DNA from: JALZCH01 sp036387135 | GTDB lineage: Bacteria > Acidobacteriota > Blastocatellia > Pyrinomonadales > Pyrinomonadaceae | Length of the DNA: 64,000 nt | Reading direction: 5' to 3' | Assembly (NCBI GenBank): GCA_036387135.1 | Contig: DASVUH010000038.1 | Location: forward strand, 1 to 64,000 | Shown here: one piece after another, positions 52,910 to 61,382 of the stretch | Layout: every line of letters begins with the position of its first letter | How positions within the stretch are numbered: the stretch's first letter is position 1 | Notes under the pieces: generated by a model | The model's database searches: none | The model's input: only the letters and a program-made list of their open reading frames with translations | What the model was told of the DNA's origin: nothing | Program-made: the position numbers and the translations under genes

Positions 52910-53467
52910 ATGGCTACAACACAAGTTCTTTTACGCGAAGACGTTGACAATCTGGGCGGACGCGGCGAAATCGTAAAGGTGAAAGCCGGTTACGCGCGCA
53001 ATTATCTGATCCCGCGCGGAATCGCCATCACAGCCACCAAAGGCAACGTCAAACAAGTTGAAAACGAGCGCGCCGCGCTCTTGAAAAAAGAGGCGAAAGA
53101 AAAATCAACCGCCGATATGCAGGGCGAGCAGATGAAAGGCATCACGCTTTCGTTTGAGCGTCGCGCGGGCGAACACGGTCTGCTTTTCGGTTCGGTGACG
53201 ACGATGGATGTCGCCGAAGCCCTTAAAGCGAAAGGTTACGAGATTGACCGCCGACGAATTTCTTTGGACGAAACGATCAAAGAACTCGGCGATTACACCG
53301 CCCACGTTCGACTTCACCGCGAAGTTACGATTGAAATCCCAATCGAAGTTCTAGGCGAAGGCGGCGTTCGCGCGCAGAAAAAAACTGATGCGCCGGAAAC
53401 TGCTGAAAACGCGGGCGATAACCAAAACGCCGGAACTGAAGCGGGAACCGATACGGCTGAAGCCTAA
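52910..53467 (+). CDS. rplI: 50S ribosomal protein L9
   Basis: A 185-residue L9 with VLLREDVDNLGGRGEIVKVKAGYARNYLIPRG and FGSVTTMDVAEALKAKG. It has a C-terminal Ala/Glu/Asn-rich tail (AENAGDNQNAGTEAGT). It binds 23S rRNA domain V and spans the L1 stalk base. Upstream of dnaB. Confidence 0.94.
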   Translation: MATTQVLLREDVDNLGGRGEIVKVKAGYARNYLIPRGIAITATKGNVKQVENERAALLKKEAKEKSTADMQGEQMKGITLSFERRAGEHGLLFGSVTTMDVAEALKAKGYEIDRRRISLDETIKELGDYTAHVRLHREVTIEIPIEVLGEGGVRAQKKTDAPETAENAGDNQNAGTEAGTDTAEA

Positions 53468-53601
53468 ATTTTACGGGGCATTGCAAGCGGCGGAAATCGC
53501 TTTGCTATGCGCCCGGCTTGTAGTAAATTACTGACTGCAAGTGGCGTCAAAAATTTGACGACTTGCAGTCTTTTTTTGTCTTTTTTCCTTTCTAAAATCG
53601 A

Positions 53602-56271
53602 ATGGCGAGAGATTTTCAAGCAAACCGTGACCAATTTCTGGAGCGCCCGCTGCCCTCGAACACCGAGGGCGAGCGCGCTATCTTGGGCGCGATTTTGCTC
53701 GATAATTCTCTGATTAATCAGGCAATCGAACAGCTCACGCCGGACGATTTTTACTCGCCTTTTCACCGCGCGGTTTTTAACGGAATGATCGCTCTGTTCG
53801 AGCGCGGCGCAAAAATTGATCCGATTTTAATCGGCGAAGAATTAAAAAAAGAAGGAAAGCTCGAATCTTACGGCGGAGTCGCGGCAATCGCCAATTTGAC
53901 TTACGGTCTGCCGCATTTCAACAACATTCATCATTACGCCAAGCTCGTTTCTGAAAAAGCCCTCGCCCGCAATTTAATCAAGGCTTGCAACACCATTGTT
54001 TCCGAAGCTCTCGCCGAAGAAGACGACGCGGAAATCGTCCTCGACCGCGCCGAACAACTGATTTTCGCGCTCGCCAACAAACGCACCAAACAAAGCTTCG
54101 TCGCCGTTCGCCCTGTCGCCGAAGACGTTTTCGTCAAAGTTCAGGAATACGCGCAACGCAAAGACGCTTCCGCGCTGACAGGTTTAACGACCGGATACCG
54201 CGATTTGGATTCGATGACTTCCGGCTTGCAGAAAAACGACTTAGTTATTGTCGCCGCTCGTCCGTCAATGGGAAAAACGGCGTTCTGCTTAAACATCGCG
54301 CAGCGCGCGGCTTTGCAAGCTGATGCGGTCGTCGGTTTTTTCTCGCTAGAAATGTCGAAAGAGCAGCTTGTGATGCGTATGCTTTGTTCGGAAGCGATGG
54401 TTGACGCGCACCGTTTTCGCAACGGGTTTTTGTCGCGTCAGGAATGGGAACGGCTCGGCGAAGCCCTTGGGCGTTTAGCCGAGACGAAGATTTTTATTGA
54501 CGACACGCCCGGAATCTCCGTTTTGGAAATGCGCGCCAAAGCGCGGCGTCTGGCGGCGGAGCAAAAGCGGCTCGATTTGATTATCGTTGACTATATGCAA
54601 TTGATGACGGGCGGCAACAAGCGAATCGAATCCCGTCAGCAGGAAGTTTCGCAAATCTCGCGCGAGCTGAAAGGTCTGGCGAAAGAGCTAAATGTGCCGC
54701 TGATCGCGCTCTCGCAATTGTCTCGCGCGGCGGAAAATCGTTCCGACCACAAACCGCAGCTTTCGGATTTGCGCGAGTCGGGGTGTTTAACCGGAGACAG
54801 CCTGATAACTTTAGCGGAAACCGGCGAAGTTATTACGATTTCCAATTTAATTGGAAAATTAGGCTTCAAAGTCTGGGCTTTGAACAAACAAACGTGGAAG
54901 CTGGAAAAGGCAGTTGTCAGCAACGCCTTCTCAACGGGAAGAAAATCCGTTTTCCGTCTGAGAACCCGTTTAGGGCGAATTATTCGAGCTACCGCAAACC
55001 ACAAATTCCTTGCTTTCGCAGGTTGGAAGCGTTTGGACGAATTGCAAACAGGCGAATTTATTGCTCTGCCGCGCCGCATTTCCAATTCAACAGAGCAAAC
55101 AATGTCGTTTGCAGAACTCGGTTTGCTTGGACACTTAATCGGCGACGGCTGTACTTTGCCGCGACACGTCATTCAGTACACCACGAGAGAAAAAGACTTA
55201 GCCGAAACGGTTGTGAGTTTGGCTGTTGAAATTTTCGGTGATGAAATAAAACCTCGAATTAAAGAAGAAAGACAATGGCTTCAGGTTTATCTTTCTTCAA
55301 CGCGAAAACATACACATAATGTTCGCAGTGCCGTTGCCGAATGGCTTGAATCGTTAGGAATTTGGGGATTAAGGTCGCATCAGAAATTCGTTCCTGAAAA
55401 GGTTTTTCATCAACCTGAAGCCGGAATTGCCTGTTTCCTGCGGCATCTTTGGGCAACTGACGGAAGCGTTCGATTGGTTCAGGGCAAAAAAGCGCGCCCA
55501 AGCATTTATTATGCTTCCAGCAGTGAAAGATTGGCGCGTGATGTTCAATCCTTACTCTTAAGATTGGGTATCAATGCGCGACTGCGAACAATTCCGCAGT
55601 CAGGCAAAGGACGCGACCAATATCACGTCATCATCAGCGGAAAATCCGATTTGGAAACATTCGTTCAAAAAGTCGGCGCGGTCGGTCGTTACAAAACAGA
55701 ATCTTTGAACGAAATTGCGGCTTTTATTGCAAACCGAATTGAGAATACTAATCGTGACGTTATCCCAAATACAATTTGGCGCGAGTCTGTCGTTCCGGCA
55801 ATGACCGATCTAAAGATGACAACGCGGCAAATGATGGAGCAAATTAACACAGCGTATTGCGGAACCGGCTTGTATAAACAAAACCTAAGCCGTGCCCGCG
55901 CGCTGCGGGTTGCGCAGGTGGTCAGTTCGGATTATCTTTCGGCTTTGGCTGAAAGCGATGTTTACTGGGACGAGATCGTTTCAATCGAGTTCGACGGTGA
56001 AGAGGAAGTTTATGATTTGACCGTTGATAAGCTGCACAACTTTGTCGCCAACGACATTATTGTTCATAACAGTATTGAGCAGGATGCCGACGTTGTAGCG
56101 TTTATTTTCCGCGAGGAATATTACAAACCGACCGACGAAAACTTTAATCAAGCCGAAATTATCATCGCCAAACAGCGCAACGGTCCGACGGGAGCCGTCA
56201 CGCTCACCTTTATCAAAGAACTCACGCGCTTTGAAGACCTTTATCGAGGCGAGGGCGGCTATGACGGTTAA
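53602..56271 (+). CDS. dnaB: Replicative DNA helicase with in-frame intein
   Basis: An 889-residue precursor. The exteins make a 460-residue DnaB: the N-terminal domain (RPLPSNTEGERAILGAILLDN), Walker A ARPSMGKTA, DYMQLMTGG, and the Gln/Arg motifs RELKGLAKELNVPLIALSQL. The reading frame is broken by a 429-residue intein (see next entry) between residues 394 and 824, in the conserved DLRESG/SIEQDAD block near the RecA-fold. Splicing is needed to make active helicase. It unwinds DNA at the fork and recruits primase. Confidence 0.94.
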   Translation: MARDFQANRDQFLERPLPSNTEGERAILGAILLDNSLINQAIEQLTPDDFYSPFHRAVFNGMIALFERGAKIDPILIGEELKKEGKLESYGGVAAIANLTYGLPHFNNIHHYAKLVSEKALARNLIKACNTIVSEALAEEDDAEIVLDRAEQLIFALANKRTKQSFVAVRPVAEDVFVKVQEYAQRKDASALTGLTTGYRDLDSMTSGLQKNDLVIVAARPSMGKTAFCLNIAQRAALQADAVVGFFSLEMSKEQLVMRMLCSEAMVDAHRFRNGFLSRQEWERLGEALGRLAETKIFIDDTPGISVLEMRAKARRLAAEQKRLDLIIVDYMQLMTGGNKRIESRQQEVSQISRELKGLAKELNVPLIALSQLSRAAENRSDHKPQLSDLRESGCLTGDSLITLAETGEVITISNLIGKLGFKVWALNKQTWKLEKAVVSNAFSTGRKSVFRLRTRLGRIIRATANHKFLAFAGWKRLDELQTGEFIALPRRISNSTEQTMSFAELGLLGHLIGDGCTLPRHVIQYTTREKDLAETVVSLAVEIFGDEIKPRIKEERQWLQVYLSSTRKHTHNVRSAVAEWLESLGIWGLRSHQKFVPEKVFHQPEAGIACFLRHLWATDGSVRLVQGKKARPSIYYASSSERLARDVQSLLLRLGINARLRTIPQSGKGRDQYHVIISGKSDLETFVQKVGAVGRYKTESLNEIAAFIANRIENTNRDVIPNTIWRESVVPAMTDLKMTTRQMMEQINTAYCGTGLYKQNLSRARALRVAQVVSSDYLSALAESDVYWDEIVSIEFDGEEEVYDLTVDKLHNFVANDIIVHNSIEQDADVVAFIFREEYYKPTDENFNQAEIIIAKQRNGPTGAVTLTFIKELTRFEDLYRGEGGYDG
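54784..56070 (+). other. DnaB intein with LAGLIDADG-type homing endonuclease
   Basis: Intein residues Cys395-Asn823. N-terminal splicing block CLTGDSLITLAETGE (Cys1); block B with TANHKFLAFAGW (the conserved TxxH); the endonuclease-type LGHLIGDG and LRHLWATDGS copies, where the LAGLIDADG helices sit; C-terminal blocks VYDLTVDKLHNFVAN and VHN, followed by Ser+1. The site, DLRESG/SIEQDAD, is the same as that of the Synechocystis DnaB intein. All splice residues look intact. Endonuclease acidic residues are present, so homing activity may be retained. Confidence 0.9.
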
Positions 56272-56276
56272 CAGCA

Positions 56277-56348
56277 AGTTCAAAGTTCAAGGTTCAAAGT
56301 TCAAAGTTTGCAGACGAACCTTGAACTTTGAACCTTGAACTTTGAACT
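56277..56348. repeat. Junction hairpin, AGTTCAAAGTTCAA words
   Basis: A 32-bp inverted repeat with one mismatch (56277-56308 with 56317-56348) around an eight-base loop, between dnaB and alr. Its last base belongs to the region just before the alr ATG at 56349. Confidence 0.93.
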
Positions 56349-57482
56349 ATGCAGAATCGTCCGACGCGGGCTGAAATCAATCTCGAAAATCTGGCTGAAA
56401 ATTATCGCACGATGCGGCATTTTGTCGCCGAATCTGCGGCGATAATGGCAGTTGTTAAAGCTGATGCCTATGGTCACGGCGCAGTTTCGTGCGCTCGCAG
56501 GTTGAGCGGTGAAGGCGCGGCTTGGTTCGGTGTCGCGCTGCCGGAAGAAGCCGCCGAACTCAGGCAAAGCGGAATCGAGCAGCCGATTTTATCGCTCGGC
56601 GGATTTTGGCGCGGGCAGGAAACGATGTGTCTCAAAGAGCGAATCACGCCCGTCGTTTTCAACATCGAATCGGCGGAAATGCTAAATCGAGCGGCGCAGG
56701 AGCGCGGCGAAATTGCCGATGTACACGTTAAAGTTGATACCGGAATGAACCGGCTCGGAGTTCGATTTGACGAACTTACGGAATTTGCCGATAAGCTGAA
56801 GGAATTAAAAAATCTTCGAGTTGACGGTTTGATGTCTCATTTTGCCGCCGCAGACGAATCCTGCCGAAACGATTTTACCAATGAGCAAATCAGCCGTTTC
56901 AACGAAGCCGCGCTGATATTTCACGAAAAAGGTTTTCGCCCGACGTGGCGCGATTTGGCAAATTCGCCGGGCGCGCTGGCGCATCCGAGTTCGTGGAAAA
57001 ATCTGGTCAGAATCGGCGGCGCGCTATACGGAATCGGCAAAGACATTTTTCCGCCGAGCAAAACGGTTGACCGGCTGAAACCGATAATGAGCATTCGGAC
57101 GGAAATCACCTTGCTCAAACGAGTGCCGGCGGGCGAAACGCTAGGCTACGGCTGCTCGTTTAAAACCGAAAGAGATTCCGTGATTGCGACCGTCCCAATC
57201 GGTTATAACGACGGCATTCCGCGCTCTCTTTCAAATCGCGGCAAAGTTATTGTCAACGGAAAATTTGCGCCCGTCGTCGGTCGCGTTTCGATGGATTTGA
57301 TTATTGTTGATGTGACGGACGCGAAAGGCGCGAAACTTTTTGACGAAGTTGTTTTCATTGGCGAACAGCGCGGCGCGCAAATTACGGTCGAGGAAATCGC
57401 AGAAATTTCCGACACGATTTCCTACGAAATAACCTGCCGCATCTCAAAGCGCGTTCCACGTGTTTTCAAATCTCAAATCTGA
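56349..57482 (+). CDS. alr: Alanine racemase
   Basis: A 377-residue PLP enzyme with the lysine motif AVVKADAYGHGA, the TIM-barrel strings KVDTGMNRLGVRF and GLMSHFAAADE, the catalytic-Tyr loop LGYGCSFKTERDSV, and VGRVSMDLIIVDVT. It supplies D-Ala for peptidoglycan. The ATG directly follows the junction hairpin. It starts 77 bases after the dnaB stop, probably in the same operon. Confidence 0.95.
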   Translation: MQNRPTRAEINLENLAENYRTMRHFVAESAAIMAVVKADAYGHGAVSCARRLSGEGAAWFGVALPEEAAELRQSGIEQPILSLGGFWRGQETMCLKERITPVVFNIESAEMLNRAAQERGEIADVHVKVDTGMNRLGVRFDELTEFADKLKELKNLRVDGLMSHFAAADESCRNDFTNEQISRFNEAALIFHEKGFRPTWRDLANSPGALAHPSSWKNLVRIGGALYGIGKDIFPPSKTVDRLKPIMSIRTEITLLKRVPAGETLGYGCSFKTERDSVIATVPIGYNDGIPRSLSNRGKVIVNGKFAPVVGRVSMDLIIVDVTDAKGAKLFDEVVFIGEQRGAQITVEEIAEISDTISYEITCRISKRVPRVFKSQI

Positions 57483-57491
57483 AATTTCAGA

Positions 57492-58181
57492 ATGTTAAAG
57501 GCAAATAAAAGTCGTCTGTTTGAAACGTTGTTTGCCGTTTATAACCGCAATTTGTTTCGGCGCAGATTTGCGGCTTTGCGCGTTCAGGGAATCGAAAATC
57601 TGCAAAACCGCAAGCTGGATTTGCCGCTCGTTTTATACGCGAATCATTCGAGCTGGTGGGACGGACTCGTCGCGTTTGAAATCGGGCGCGCCGCTCGCTT
57701 AGACCATTTCCTGATGATGGAGGAAAAACAATTGAAACAACTGTTTCTGTTTCGGCGTTTTGGCGCGTTTTCGGTTGTTCGGGAAAATCCGCGCGAGAGT
57801 CTGCGCAGTATTAATTATGCGGTTGAAATTTTAAAAGAAAAACCGAATCGCGCGCTCTGGATTTTTCCGCAGGGCGAGATTTTGCCCAGTGATGCGAGAC
57901 CTTTGCGGTTTTATCAAGGTTTGGCGCGAATCATTGAAAAAACGGGCGAATGTGTCGCCGCGCCGGTCACAATGCGCTACGAGTTTCTGGGCGATTTTAA
58001 ACCGACCGCGTTTGCCAAAATCGGGAGGACTGAGGTTTTTTCTAATGTTATAACTACAAGGAAGCTAATCGAACATCTTTCGGTTCGATTAACCGAAATG
58101 CTCGATGAGTTGAAAGCCGATATTACTGCGGAGAAAATAAACGATTTTATTGATCTATTGAAAAAGACCTCCGCAAATTAA
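57492..58181 (+). CDS. PlsC-like lysophospholipid acyltransferase
   Basis: A 229-residue acyltransferase with the HX4D motif NHSSWWDG, the downstream FPQGEILPSD (block III), and a hydrophobic core. It likely acylates lysophosphatidate or a related lipid at the inner membrane. It follows alr by nine bases. Its stop lies in the loop of the terminator at 58162-58195. Confidence 0.85.
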   Translation: MLKANKSRLFETLFAVYNRNLFRRRFAALRVQGIENLQNRKLDLPLVLYANHSSWWDGLVAFEIGRAARLDHFLMMEEKQLKQLFLFRRFGAFSVVRENPRESLRSINYAVEILKEKPNRALWIFPQGEILPSDARPLRFYQGLARIIEKTGECVAAPVTMRYEFLGDFKPTAFAKIGRTEVFSNVITTRKLIEHLSVRLTEMLDELKADITAEKINDFIDLLKKTSAN

Positions 58182-58195
58182 TGGGGAGGTCTTTT
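58162..58195 (+). terminator. Intrinsic terminator overlapping plsC stop
   Basis: AAAAGACCTCC (58162-58172) pairs with GGAGGTCTTTT (58185-58195), with the TAA stop codon in the loop. The right arm ends in TTTT. Confidence 0.85.
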
Positions 58196-58243
58196 CCTTC
58201 AAATCCGCTTTCAGAAATTGATTACAAACTTCTAAAAGTGGAA

Positions 58244-59647
58244 TTAATCTTTTATTTCATACCGTATTGGGGAGTCATATTCATCCGGCTCACCCGCCAA
58301 AGAATCGCCGTTTTGTCCAAAACGGACGACGCGCGGTTGGGTGGTATTCCAGTTATTAGAGCTTAAAGCAATATACCAGATAAGCGTTCCGCCTTCGTTG
58401 CGTCGCATGGCAAAATCAGTTCTGCCATCGCCATCATAATCGCCAAAAAGCGGATCATCTGTATCTCTGCCGAATGGCAAGATAAAATGTCCGTTATCCG
58501 AGCTGCGCAAAACTAAAATAATCATTTGAGCCCCGTTTGTGCTTCCGCCATTCGGGTCGCGTATAACCATTCTGTCTTGAATACCGTCGCCGTCAACATC
58601 AATTTGCGCGGGCAGGAATATAAAATCGCTGGCAGATCCGGTAGTTGAGCCCCAAAGAGCAGTTTGCAAAGTATTATCACTGCTGCGTCTTGTGAACCAA
58701 GTGATGCCACTACTCGTCCCTCGAATAACAGTAAAATCGTTTTTGCCGTCTCTGTCAAAATCACCGATCATAGGCAAATCAACACCGCCTAGTCCCCAAT
58801 TCTCAGCACGAAGCTGATTGTTTGAGCTTTGAAGAACGTACCAAACTCCGGTTGTGATTCGATAAACCGCAATATCTGTTTTACCATCGCCGTCATAGTC
58901 AGCAGGCATCTCGTAATCCGTTGCGTATACGCCCCAATACTGCTCTCGAACCGTGTTGCTTCCGGTCAGCAAAATACGCCACACAAGACTAGACCCGCTC
59001 TGTCTTGTGTGAACAATATCGCTGCGCCCGTCACCATCATAGTCATCGCTCGCCGAACTTACAAAGACAGGGGTTTCGCCGGCAAAACCGAAAACATAGT
59101 TGAAAAAGTTGTTGTTGATGCTGTATTGAATGTGATTGGTGAATGTACCCGGACGATAAACTTTAATGTCGGTGCGTCCGTCGCCGTCGTAGTCTTGCGG
59201 GGTTGTTTGAATTTTAATCTGCCCGCGAATTTCTCCGCCCGGGAAATTCGACGTATGAATGTTCACGTAAAGACGTTTAGTGCGTAAAAAGCCAAGTTGC
59301 TCGGTCGTTAGGTTAAATGGTCCTCTGCTGAATGTCCCGGAAGTTACGCCGGTTGGCGGAGTCAAATCAAACAAAATTCCTGCATTTGCTCCGGGAGACT
59401 GAGGACCGTGAATATGACCCTGGGTGACTCCGCTCGATAATCCTGCGAATTCGCAAGTTACATCCGTGATTTGGGTTTGAGCCAGATTCAGCGTAACCAT
59501 GCATCTTCCGCGTCCGTTTGTATTGGTCGGCGGAACTTCCTGAATCGTATTCAAATTCACCGTAAATTTCTGTTGGGCTGATGCGGCGCTGCCAAGCAGC
59601 GCGACGGCGGCAAAAGCCAGTAAAAAAGAGAAAATCTTTCTTTGCAT
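58244..59647 (-). CDS. Secreted CHRD plus FG-GAP repeat protein A
   Basis: A 467-residue protein from the ATG at 59647 (the frame extends 11 codons further upstream, but MQRKIFSFLLAFAAVAL is a typical signal peptide start). Residues ~25-140 form a CHRD domain (GLSSGVTQGHIHGPQSPG, LYVNIHTSNFPGGEIRGQI). The rest is a seven-fold FG-GAP/VCBS-like propeller with calcium-loop type DYDGDGRTDI and DFDRDGKNDF motifs. Extracellular. Paralogue of the next gene upstream. Confidence 0.87.
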   Translation of the reverse strand: MQRKIFSFLLAFAAVALLGSAASAQQKFTVNLNTIQEVPPTNTNGRGRCMVTLNLAQTQITDVTCEFAGLSSGVTQGHIHGPQSPGANAGILFDLTPPTGVTSGTFSRGPFNLTTEQLGFLRTKRLYVNIHTSNFPGGEIRGQIKIQTTPQDYDGDGRTDIKVYRPGTFTNHIQYSINNNFFNYVFGFAGETPVFVSSASDDYDGDGRSDIVHTRQSGSSLVWRILLTGSNTVREQYWGVYATDYEMPADYDGDGKTDIAVYRITTGVWYVLQSSNNQLRAENWGLGGVDLPMIGDFDRDGKNDFTVIRGTSSGITWFTRRSSDNTLQTALWGSTTGSASDFIFLPAQIDVDGDGIQDRMVIRDPNGGSTNGAQMIILVLRSSDNGHFILPFGRDTDDPLFGDYDGDGRTDFAMRRNEGGTLIWYIALSSNNWNTTQPRVVRFGQNGDSLAGEPDEYDSPIRYEIKD

Positions 59648-59790
59648 TTCTTTCAAATTCCTTCCTTCGTCAATGTTCAAGAGGGATGAAAATCCCAGCC
59701 GAATGATTCTAATTTTTAGTTAAACCGGATTGTGAAAGCATTGTGCGGATTTTCGGATGCGGTGTCAATAATTTTATAAGAGATGTAGAG

Positions 59791-59828
59791 AAAAAGACGC
59801 GCAACAAATCTCTGTTGCGCGTCTTTTT
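59791..59828 (-). terminator. Intrinsic terminator downstream of CHRD protein B
   Basis: A perfect 16-bp stem (59791-59806 with 59813-59828; AAAAAGACGCGCAACA) around a six-base loop. On the minus strand it ends in T5, as a terminator of the gene at 59856-61166; it can work in both directions. Confidence 0.87.
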
Positions 59829-59855
59829 TAACGGAAATTTCTTAGTTCGCAAATT

Positions 59856-61166
59856 TTATTGGTCTCCGGGCGAACCCCAATTGAGGACTCGCATTTGATT
59901 GTCGGAGCTTTGGCGGATAAACCAGATTAGTTGATTGTTGATCGGACGCAGCGCGGCGAAATCGGTTTTCCCGTCGCCGTCGTAATCGCCGAATCTGATT
60001 CCGTCGCTCGCCAATCCCCATTGCAAAGCAAATACCGAGTTATCCGAGCTTCGCAAAGCGTAATAAAATCGCAGTCCGTTTTCAATTCGTGTCACGATAA
60101 TATCGTTGACGCCGTCGCCGTCAATGTCAACGGGATTGCCGGGAAAAACAGCATCGGTCGAAAGCCCCCAGACAACCCGGCGAGATTGATTGTCCGAGCT
60201 GCGGCGGATGTACCAAACGAGCTGATTGTTTTCAACCCGGTTAACACACAAATCGGTTCTGCCGTCTTTGTCGTAATTGCCCGCACAAGGAATATCAACT
60301 CCGGGCTGACCCCAGTTTTCATAGCGCGGCTGATTGTTTGAGCTTTGAAGAATGTACCAGATGCCATTTGAGATGCGGTAAACGGCGATGTCCGTTCTGC
60401 CGTCTCCGTCGTAATCACCGGCGGCAGGCGCGTCGTTCAACGCCACATTGCCCCACTGAACCTCGCGAACAACATTATCTCTGCTTCGCGTGTAAATTGT
60501 AGTTGCCGCGCCCGTGATCGGATTGACGCGAACAAAACCGGCATCACCCAACCCGTCACCGTCAAAGTCGGCAATCAGAGGAAAAAGATCGGTCGGCTGC
60601 CCGCCCAATTGTCGAGCGAAAACACTGTTGTTAGTGCTGCGCAGCGCATAGCCGAAACCGTTGCTCGGACGGTAAACAAAAGGGTCTGTGCGTCCGTCAC
60701 CGTCAACGTCGAAATCGAGCGTGGCGATTTTGAATTGCCCGCGAATCTCGCCGTTCGGGAAATTTGTCGTATGAAAATCCATATACCAGCGTTTGGCGCG
60801 TATTTCTGCGGCTTGCGCCGCTGTCAGGTTAATCCCTTCAAAGAAAAGAATTAAGCCGCTGGTCGTGCCTACCGGCGCGGTTAAATTGATTAAGATGTCC
60901 CCATTTTGTCCCGGAGGTCCATTGACATGAATATGCGCTGAGGTAACTACGCTCGATAAGCCGGAATATTGACAAGATATGCTCAAACTCGGGGATTGGC
61001 TAGTATCTTCAAGATACATTTCACAAGTTCCGCGCGCGGTTGAGTTTGCCGACGGTACCACTTGTAGCGAGTTTAAAGCTGCGACAAATCGTTGGGCTGA
61101 TGCCGCGCCGTTGAGCAGTATGACGGCGGCAACTGCCAGTAAAAAAGAGAAAAATTTTCTTTGCAT
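59856..61166 (-). CDS. Secreted CHRD plus FG-GAP repeat protein B
   Basis: A 436-residue protein from the ATG at 61166 (MQRKFFSFLLAVAAV signal peptide; the upstream 49 in-frame codons are not needed). Same order as protein A: a CHRD domain (GLSSVVTSAHIHVNGPPG; WYMDFHTTNFPNGEIRGQF) then FG-GAP-like blades (DYDGDGRTDIAVYRISNG, DIDGDGVNDI). The two genes are close tandem paralogues, likely from duplication. Extracellular; ligand unknown. Confidence 0.87.
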   Translation of the reverse strand: MQRKFFSFLLAVAAVILLNGAASAQRFVAALNSLQVVPSANSTARGTCEMYLEDTSQSPSLSISCQYSGLSSVVTSAHIHVNGPPGQNGDILINLTAPVGTTSGLILFFEGINLTAAQAAEIRAKRWYMDFHTTNFPNGEIRGQFKIATLDFDVDGDGRTDPFVYRPSNGFGYALRSTNNSVFARQLGGQPTDLFPLIADFDGDGLGDAGFVRVNPITGAATTIYTRSRDNVVREVQWGNVALNDAPAAGDYDGDGRTDIAVYRISNGIWYILQSSNNQPRYENWGQPGVDIPCAGNYDKDGRTDLCVNRVENNQLVWYIRRSSDNQSRRVVWGLSTDAVFPGNPVDIDGDGVNDIIVTRIENGLRFYYALRSSDNSVFALQWGLASDGIRFGDYDGDGKTDFAALRPINNQLIWFIRQSSDNQMRVLNWGSPGDQ

Positions 61167-61329
61167 TTTATTGTCCTGATTCCTCACTGTTTGGATTGAA
61201 AACAAATTAATTCGGCAGCGCCAAGACAATTGCCCGGAAAAGAAAACTTCGAGTAATACATCTCTTATGCCGCAGGTCGCCTGCATTTTCCGGCTTATGA
61301 CCGGCAATGTCAAATTACCCCAAATAAAA

Positions 61330-61354
61330 AGCGCATATCGTAAAAATATGCGCT
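61330..61354 (-). terminator. Intrinsic terminator downstream of S9 peptidase
   Basis: AGCGCATAT (61330-61338) with ATATGCGCT (61346-61354). On the minus strand it is followed by T5 (TTTTTATTT), which fits the end of the S9 peptidase transcript. Confidence 0.82.
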
Positions 61355-61382
61355 CAAATCAGCAATGAAAATGAATTTCGGT

